From assembly GCF_014836445.1 (NCBI RefSeq), contig NZ_JACSQV010000011.1:116249-169328 (forward strand): DNA of 53,080 nucleotides, read 5' to 3'. This document shows positions 47,160 through 53,080 of the stretch, piece after piece; the stretch's first letter is position 1, and the number at the start of each line of letters is the position of its first letter. The position numbers were made by a program, and so were the translations under genes. Source of the DNA: Cellulomonas avistercoris (GTDB lineage Bacteria; Actinomycetota; Actinomycetes; Actinomycetales; Cellulomonadaceae). Under the pieces are notes generated by a model. That model made no database searches. It saw only the letters and a list, made by a program, of their open reading frames with translations, and was not told the origin of the DNA.

Positions 47160-48275
47160 TCAGCCCGCGGTGCCGGCGCGCAGCACCTCGCCGACCTTGA
47201 CGCGGCCGCCCATGCGCAGCACGGACCGCTCGTAGATCCGCGCCGCCACCGCGATCACCAGGACGCACGCGGCCGCGAGCACCGCCAGCGACAGCAGCGG
47301 CTCCCACCACGCCGCCTCACCGAGGAACAGCCGCACGGGCATCCCGACGGGCGCCGAGAACGGCACGTACGACATGGCCGTCAGGACGGCCGCGTTGTCG
47401 TTGAAGAACACGACGAGGAAGTACGGCAGCATCGTCAGCCACATCGCCGGCTGCAGCACGACGCCCGTGTCCTCGATGCGCGAGACCAGCGACGCGCTGG
47501 CGGCGAACACCGAGGCGAGCAGGACGAACCCGAGCGCGAAGAACACGACGAACCACACGACCGGCATCCCGATCATCGTCAGCAGGTCGTCCTGCCCCGT
47601 GACCACCAGCGCCAGCACCGAGACCGCGGCGATCGCCGCCGTCTGCCCCAGGGCCAGCGCCGAGTTGCCGAGGATCTTGCCCGCGAGCAGCGCCCGCGCG
47701 GGGACCGCGGAGAGCAGGATCTCGACGATCCTCGTCTGCTTCTCCGTCACCGTGTTCTGCGCGATCGTGGCGCCGAAGCCGATGGCCGACATCATGAACA
47801 CGAGGCCGAACGCGAACGTCACGACGTAGCGGACTCCCCCCTCGGCGGCGGCCGGGTCGAGCAGCACGACCTCCGGCGCCTCCGTGAGCGCCTCCAGCAG
47901 CGCGCCCGGCGCACCGTCCATGGCCAGGACCTCGACGCCGAGCGGACCGTCACCCGGCACGACGGCGGCGTCCACGTCACCGGCCCGCACGGCCTGCTCC
48001 GCCGCCGCCCGGTCGGGCACGTCGCTCAGCGCCAGGCCGTCGGTCGTGGGCAGTTCCCCCGCGACGGACTCGACGACCGCGACCGGCACGTCACCGCTTT
48101 CGCGGCCGGCGAGGAGCGAGCTCACGACGATCGCCGCGAGGACACCCACCAGGAGCAGCGCGGTGGAGACGAGGAACGACTTCGTGCGGACCTGCGACGT
48201 GATCTCGCGCTCGGCGACGAGCAGCGCGGCGCGCCCCAGCGACGGCGGCGTGGGTGCCGGGGGTCGGGCGTTCAT
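47160..48275 (-). CDS. ABC-2 type permease (NatB-like)
   Basis: A 371-residue membrane protein. One TM (FLVSTALLLVGVLAAIVVSSLL) is followed by an extracytoplasmic domain (about residues 60-165) and a cluster of five or six TMs, the NatB/ABC2_membrane_3 layout. FGATIAQNTVTEKQTRIVEILLS is diagnostic for the family. Its ATG overlaps the ATPase stop (ATGA). Together they form an exporter for Na+, lipid, drug or peptide; substrate unknown. Confidence 0.88.
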   Translation of the reverse strand: MNARPPAPTPPSLGRAALLVAEREITSQVRTKSFLVSTALLLVGVLAAIVVSSLLAGRESGDVPVAVVESVAGELPTTDGLALSDVPDRAAAEQAVRAGDVDAAVVPGDGPLGVEVLAMDGAPGALLEALTEAPEVVLLDPAAAEGGVRYVVTFAFGLVFMMSAIGFGATIAQNTVTEKQTRIVEILLSAVPARALLAGKILGNSALALGQTAAIAAVSVLALVVTGQDDLLTMIGMPVVWFVVFFALGFVLLASVFAASASLVSRIEDTGVVLQPAMWLTMLPYFLVVFFNDNAAVLTAMSYVPFSAPVGMPVRLFLGEAAWWEPLLSLAVLAAACVLVIAVAARIYERSVLRMGGRVKVGEVLRAGTAG

Positions 48276-49183
48276 CGGGCCACCTCTTCCAGGTCGGGCT
48301 CGTCGGCGACGACGTCGCGGAAGATCTCCGCGAGCGACGGCCGCAGCGGGGTGAAGGCGTGCACGGCACCGCGCGCGAGCGCGGACGTCAGCACGTGCTG
48401 CGCGAGGTCCTGCGACGCCTCGAACACCGCCGAGCCGCCGGCGAGCTCGTCGACGCGCACGCCGGGCACGTCGCGCAGCCAGCCCATGTCGCCGTCGGCG
48501 ACGATCTCGTGGCGCTCCTGGCCGTAGCGGGTGCGCAGCTCCTCGCGCGTCCCGGAGGCCGCGACCTTGCCGCCCGCGATGATGACGAGGTCGTCGCACA
48601 GCCGCTCCACGACGTCGAGCTGGTGCGACGAGAACAGGACGGGGGCGCCCTGCGCGGCGCGCTCGGCGAGCACGCCCTGCACGACCTCCACGGCCATCGG
48701 GTCGAGGCCCGAGAACGGCTCGTCGAGGACGAGGATCTCGGGGTCGTGCACGAGCGCCGCCGCGACCTGCGCACGCTGCTGGTTGCCCAGCGACAGGCTC
48801 TCCACCGGGTCCTTCGCGCGCGGCGCCAGGCCCAGCCGCTCGACGAGGGCCTCGGCGCGGGCCGTCGCACCCTGCTTGTCGAAGCCGTGCAGGCGCGCCA
48901 GGTACGTCAGGTGCTCGACCAGCTGCATCTTGGGGTACAGCCCGCGCTCTTCCGGCATGTAGCCGAAGCGCGCGCGCTGCGCACCGCCGACCGGCGCACC
49001 GTCGACCGTGACGGTCCCCGCGTGCGGGGCCAGCACGCCGAGGATGATGCGCATCGTCGTCGTCTTCCCGGCACCGTTGCCGCCGACGAACCCCGTGAGC
49101 CGCCCTCGCCCGACCGTGAAGCTCACGTCGTCGAGCACGAGCCTGTCGCCGAACGACCGGCTGATCCCGTGCAGCTCGAGCAT
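48272..49183 (-). CDS. ABC transporter ATP-binding protein (NatA-like)
   Basis: A 303-residue ATPase: Walker A GGNGAGKTT (near residue 34), signature SLSLGNQQRAQVA, Walker B EILVLDEPFSGLDP and switch FSSHQLDVVERL. A C-terminal extension after about residue 215 is typical of NatA/drug-resistance ATPases (DUF4162-type). It forms the exporter with the following permease. The gene is 132 bp downstream of a response-regulator gene, from which it is separated by a perfect palindrome. Confidence 0.93.
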   Translation of the reverse strand: MLELHGISRSFGDRLVLDDVSFTVGRGRLTGFVGGNGAGKTTTMRIILGVLAPHAGTVTVDGAPVGGAQRARFGYMPEERGLYPKMQLVEHLTYLARLHGFDKQGATARAEALVERLGLAPRAKDPVESLSLGNQQRAQVAAALVHDPEILVLDEPFSGLDPMAVEVVQGVLAERAAQGAPVLFSSHQLDVVERLCDDLVIIAGGKVAASGTREELRTRYGQERHEIVADGDMGWLRDVPGVRVDELAGGSAVFEASQDLAQHVLTSALARGAVHAFTPLRPSLAEIFRDVVADEPDLEEVAR

Positions 49184-49283
49184 CGTCCCTCCCCTGCCAC
49201 GTCACCGTCCGGGTGCCCCGGACGTCCTGCTCACGACGCTAGGCGCTGGGGCGGGGCGGGGGCTCAGGCGCCCGGCCGATCCT

Positions 49284-49309
49284 GCGTCTCCGTCCCGGGA
49301 CGGAGACGC
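49284..49309 (-). terminator. Perfect 26-bp palindrome after the response-regulator gene
   Basis: GCGTCTCCGTCCC and its exact complement GGGACGGAGACGC abut with no spacer, starting 7 bases past the response-regulator stop (49316). Position suggests a terminator; the perfect symmetry without a loop also fits a dimeric regulator site for the ABC exporter 100 bp downstream. Confidence 0.55.
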
Positions 49310-49315
49310 GCGCCC

Positions 49316-49975
49316 TCAGCCGGTCAGGCCGTGCTCGTGCGCGTACACGACCGCCTGGACGCGGTCCCGCAGCGCGAGCTTGGCCAGCAGGTTCGACACG
49401 TGGGTCTTGACGGTCGCGCGGCTGACGACGAGCTCGGCGGCGATCTCGTCGTTGTTGAGACCACGGGCGACCAGCGTCAGCACCTCCTGCTCGCGCTCGG
49501 TCAGCGGCACGACGGGCTGCGGTGCGGGTCGCGCGGGGCGGCGGTCGGCCACCGCGCGCGCGATGACGGCCCGCGTCACCTCCGGCGCCAGCAGCCCCTC
49601 ACCGGCCGCGGCGCTCAGCACGGCCTCCGTGAGCTGCTCGGGGCGCGAGGTCTTCAGCAGGTAGCCGACGGCGCCCGCGTGCAGGGCCTCGACGAGGTAG
49701 TCCTCGCGGTTGAAGGTCGTCAGGACGACCACCGCCGCGAGCAGCTCGGGGTCGGCCACGATGCGGCGCGTGGCCTCGAGCCCGTCCATGTCGGGCATCT
49801 GCACGTCCATGCACACGACGTCCGGACGCGTCGCCCGCACGACCTCGAGGGCCTGCGCCCCGGTGCCGGCCTCACCGACCACGTCGATGCCGGGGTGCGC
49901 CGACAGGATGGTGCCGATGCCCGCCCGCAGCAGCGCCTGGTCGTCCACGAGCACGACCCGCACGGTCGCCGTCAT
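49316..49975 (-). CDS. LuxR/NarL-family response regulator
   Basis: A 219-residue two-domain regulator. The receiver has VRVVLVDDQALLRAG and the phospho-acceptor Asp57 in CMDVQMPDMDG, with TTFNREDYLVEAL and the LLKTS lysine. The C-terminal LuxR HTH has LTEREQEVLTLVARGLNNDE and VSRATVKTHVSNLL. Its ATG overlaps the sensor kinase stop. The likely target is the NatAB-like exporter next door. Confidence 0.95.
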   Translation of the reverse strand: MTATVRVVLVDDQALLRAGIGTILSAHPGIDVVGEAGTGAQALEVVRATRPDVVCMDVQMPDMDGLEATRRIVADPELLAAVVVLTTFNREDYLVEALHAGAVGYLLKTSRPEQLTEAVLSAAAGEGLLAPEVTRAVIARAVADRRPARPAPQPVVPLTEREQEVLTLVARGLNNDEIAAELVVSRATVKTHVSNLLAKLALRDRVQAVVYAHEHGLTG

Positions 49976-51432
49976 CCCTGCTCCTCCGTCCGGTGGTGCC
50001 CGTCCGGCACCCGTCCCTGCCCGGCGGACGCACGGGCGTCCGACGCCCCCAGCGGCAGGCGCACCCGCACCACGAACCCGCCGGACCTGCGCCGCGCCGC
50101 CTCGAACGTGCCGCCGTCGGACGCCACCCGCTCGCGCATCCCGACGATCCCCAGACCGGACGACGGCACCGCACCCGTACGGCGCGCCGTGCCGCCGTCG
50201 TCGGAGACCTCGAGCTCGACGTCGTCCGGCAGCCAACGCAGCCGCACGTCGGCGCGTGCGCCCTGCCCGGCGTGCTTGCGCGTGTTCGTCAGCGCCTCCT
50301 GCGCGATCCGGTACAGGTTGAGCGACGCCAGCGGCCGCAGCCGGCGCGGCTCGCCGACCTCCTGGTACGTGACGCGCAGCCCACCGGCCCGCGCACGCTC
50401 GACGAGCTCCGGCAGGCCCCCGACGTCGAGCGACGCGAGCGCGTCGTCGGACGGCGCCACCGCCGCCGTCCCGCTGCCGCCGGACCCGCCCGGGGCGTCG
50501 CGCAGCATGCCGAGGATGCCGTGCAGCTCGCGCACGGCCTCCCGCGCGGCCTCCTCGACGTGGCCCAGGGCGTCCGCCGCACGCACCGGGTCCGACGCGA
50601 GCACGGTGCGCGCGGCCGCGGCCTGCACGCCCATGAGCGAGACGTGGTGCGCGACCGCGTCGTGCAGCTCGCGCGCGAGGCGCAGCCGCTCGAGCGCGAC
50701 GGCCTGCTCCTCCGCGCGCCGGCGCTCGACGACCAGCAGGTGCGTGCGCCACGCCGTGCGCGCCCGCTCGCGCGACGAGCGCCACGCGTGCTCGCCGAAG
50801 AACCACGAGCCGGCGAAGTACAGGACGTTGGTCAGCAGCTGCAGGAGTGTGAACGACACGAACGGCGAGAACACGCCCGCCTGGTCCGGCAGGTGCTCGG
50901 CCGTCTCCGGGTCGGTCGCCACCCAGAACAGGGCCACGAAGAGCCATACGATCATCGCGACGACCACGACCGCGCGGACCCCGGTGGCGCGGCGGCGGTC
51001 CGTCTCCCAGGCGCCGACCGTGTACATCGCGCAGAACAGCGCGATGTTGGAGACCAGCGTCTCGGGGACGTACAGGACCTGCGCGCCGATGAACGCGGCG
51101 GCCACGACGCACAGCACGACGCTCGGCCACCGGCGGCGCACCGCGAGCGGGAGGGTGACCACCGCGAGCAGGAGCGCGGCGAGCCATCCGGGTGCCGGCT
51201 CGTCGTACATGCCCGCGACCCGCATGAGGACCATCGACAGCAGCGCACCGAGGTAGAGCGCACCGGCCAGGAGCGCGTCCCAGCGCAGGGCGTCGCGGTC
51301 CGGGGCGGGGCGCACCCAGCCCGGGGCGTCGGGGTCCGCCGGCGCGACCGGCACGACGTGCCCGGCACCCGTCGCGCGCGGGACGTCCACCGCGCGGGAA
51401 CCCACGTCCGTCGTCGACACGTCCACGCTCAC
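49972..51432 (-). CDS. NarL-type sensor histidine kinase (HisKA_3)
   Basis: A 486-residue membrane kinase. Several TM segments lie in residues about 45-200 (for example WDALLAGALYLGALLSMVLM and WLAALLLAVVTLPLAV), with almost no extracytoplasmic domain. The dimerisation block has ARELHDAVAHHVSLM with the phospho-His at 257, and the ATPase domain has LYRIAQEALTNTRKHA and SSGLGIVGMRERV. Kinases of this type often sense the membrane state or antibiotics and control a neighbouring ABC exporter. The GTG at 51432 overlaps the ispE stop (GTGA), an unusual coupling of signalling to an isoprenoid gene. Confidence 0.92.
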   Translation of the reverse strand: MSVDVSTTDVGSRAVDVPRATGAGHVVPVAPADPDAPGWVRPAPDRDALRWDALLAGALYLGALLSMVLMRVAGMYDEPAPGWLAALLLAVVTLPLAVRRRWPSVVLCVVAAAFIGAQVLYVPETLVSNIALFCAMYTVGAWETDRRRATGVRAVVVVAMIVWLFVALFWVATDPETAEHLPDQAGVFSPFVSFTLLQLLTNVLYFAGSWFFGEHAWRSSRERARTAWRTHLLVVERRRAEEQAVALERLRLARELHDAVAHHVSLMGVQAAAARTVLASDPVRAADALGHVEEAAREAVRELHGILGMLRDAPGGSGGSGTAAVAPSDDALASLDVGGLPELVERARAGGLRVTYQEVGEPRRLRPLASLNLYRIAQEALTNTRKHAGQGARADVRLRWLPDDVELEVSDDGGTARRTGAVPSSGLGIVGMRERVASDGGTFEAARRRSGGFVVRVRLPLGASDARASAGQGRVPDGHHRTEEQG

Positions 51433-52363
51433 TCCGCGGCGACGACCCGCGCGCCGGCGACGGGTCCGGTCGCCGTCAGCACGCGGTCGGCCACGCCGGA
51501 CGCCGTGAAGGCCGCCGCGACCGCGAGCGCGTGCTTCCTGCTGCGCGCCAGCGCCGCGACCGTCGGGCCGGAGCCCGAGACCACGACGCCGAGCGCGCCG
51601 GCGTCGGTCGCGACGGCGAGCGGCTCCGCCAGGCCGGGGTCGAGCTCGAGGGCGGCGGTCTCCAGGTCGTTGTGCAGCGCGGCACCGAGCGCAGCCGGGT
51701 CGCCCGCGAGCAGCGCCTGCATGAGCGGGACGTCCTGCTCGTCGTCCAGCGGTGCCACGTCCGGGTGGCGCAGCTCGTCGTACGCGCCGTAGACGGCGGC
51801 GGTGGACAGCCCGCGGTCCTGCACGGCGAACGCCCAGTGGAACTCGCCGCGGCTCAGCGCCGGCGTCAGCAGGTGACCGCGCCCCTGCCCCACGGCGGTG
51901 TGCCCGACCAGCGAGAACGGGACGTCGGACCCCAGCTCGGCCGCGAGCTCCAGCAGCTCGTCCCGCGTGAGCCCGGTGCGCCACAGCGCGTCGCACGCGA
52001 CGAGCGCCGCCGCGGCGTCGGCCGACCCGCCGGCCATCCCCCCGGCCACGGGCACGCCCTTGACGAGGTGCAGGTGCACGGGCTCGTCCACACCGGCCCG
52101 CCGGGCCACCGCCCGCGCGGCGCGCAGGGCCAGGTTGCTCTCGTCCGTCGGCACCGCCTCGGACTGCATGCCGCTCACGCTGACGCCGAACTCCTCGGCG
52201 GGCGTCGCGACGACCTCCTCGTAGACCGACACGGCCTGGAAGACGGTCGACACGGGGTGGTAGCCGTCGGAGGCCCGCGGGCCGACGCGCAGCGAGAGGT
52301 TGACCTTGCCGGGGGCGCGCACGCGCACGGCGCGCTCGGGGAGGTCGTCCAGGGGGGTCAGCG

Positions 52364-52367
<4 letters not shown>
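51429..52367 (-). CDS. ispE: 4-diphosphocytidyl-2-C-methyl-D-erythritol kinase
   Basis: A 312-residue GHMP kinase of the MEP isoprenoid pathway. [22 protein letters not shown] is the substrate motif and [17 protein letters not shown] the ATP-binding P-loop-like motif; [13 protein letters not shown] is the third GHMP motif. The GTG at 52367 overlaps the rsmA stop (GTGA), the usual rsmA-ispE order. Confidence 0.96.

Positions 52368-53080
<713 letters not shown>

Overview
This window looks like a chromosomal segment of a very GC-rich Gram-positive actinobacterium. Cellulomonas or a close relative is my inference from the GC-saturated codons, the GTG starts, the many 4-bp ATGA/GTGA gene overlaps, and the large secreted multidomain proteins. 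No rRNA gene, phage, IS element or CRISPR array is visible.

A housekeeping backbone runs through the right two thirds on the minus strand: rsmA and ispE (51.4-53.1 kb), an Uup-like ABC-F ATPase (43.2-45.0 kb), tRNA-Gln and a plus-strand TetR gene (38.5-39.3 kb), then glmU-prs-SIMPL (23.8-27.1 kb), rplY (22.9-23.5 kb) and pth (22.2-22.8 kb). These genes also lie near each other in other actinobacteria such as Mycobacterium. Accessory blocks sit between them.

Block 1 (about 0.7-22.0 kb) is an exopolysaccharide/cell-surface locus. It has a Wzc-type chain-length/BY-kinase protein, a Wzy/ligase-like membrane protein, several glycosyltransferases, a Wzx-type flippase and an initiating polyprenyl glycosylphosphotransferase. 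It also has a TagD-like cytidylyltransferase and a CDP-alcohol phosphotransferase in one overlapping gene chain that ends in a lipoprotein. Two large secreted proteins lie in it: a three-repeat plus beta-helix protein, and a 2056-residue propeller/Fn3/LamG/PKD protein whose stop codon overlaps the start of a glycosyltransferase gene. Many gene joints overlap by 4 bp, so surface proteins and polymer machinery are probably made together.

Block 2 (27.2-36.4 kb) is a complete-looking beta-glucuronide utilisation regulon. On the minus strand are uidA (beta-glucuronidase), a GPH symporter and uxaC. On the plus strand are a LacI regulator, a fructuronate reductase, ManD mannonate dehydratase and a gluconokinase-family enzyme. 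A 22-bp composite operator occurs once on each side of lacI, as exact reverse complements. No 2-keto-3-deoxygluconate kinase is present. A UPF0114 membrane protein and an MFS transporter follow.

Block 3 (39.3-42.8 kb) is an SPFH/SHOCT protein - double zinc-ribbon protein - small membrane protein operon, reminiscent of Bacillus ydjG/ydjI, next to a MarR gene. Block 4 (42.8-45.5 kb) is an SRPBCC - ABC-F - ArsR operon with a perfect 8-4-8 inverted repeat at its promoter. Block 5 (45.5-51.4 kb) holds a RibD/DHFR-fold reductase, a SPOUT methyltransferase closely resembling the thiostrepton-resistance 23S rRNA methylase Tsr, a NatAB-like ABC exporter, and a two-component system translationally coupled to ispE. 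The window ends inside rsmA, in a hexanucleotide repeat encoding Asp-Thr.
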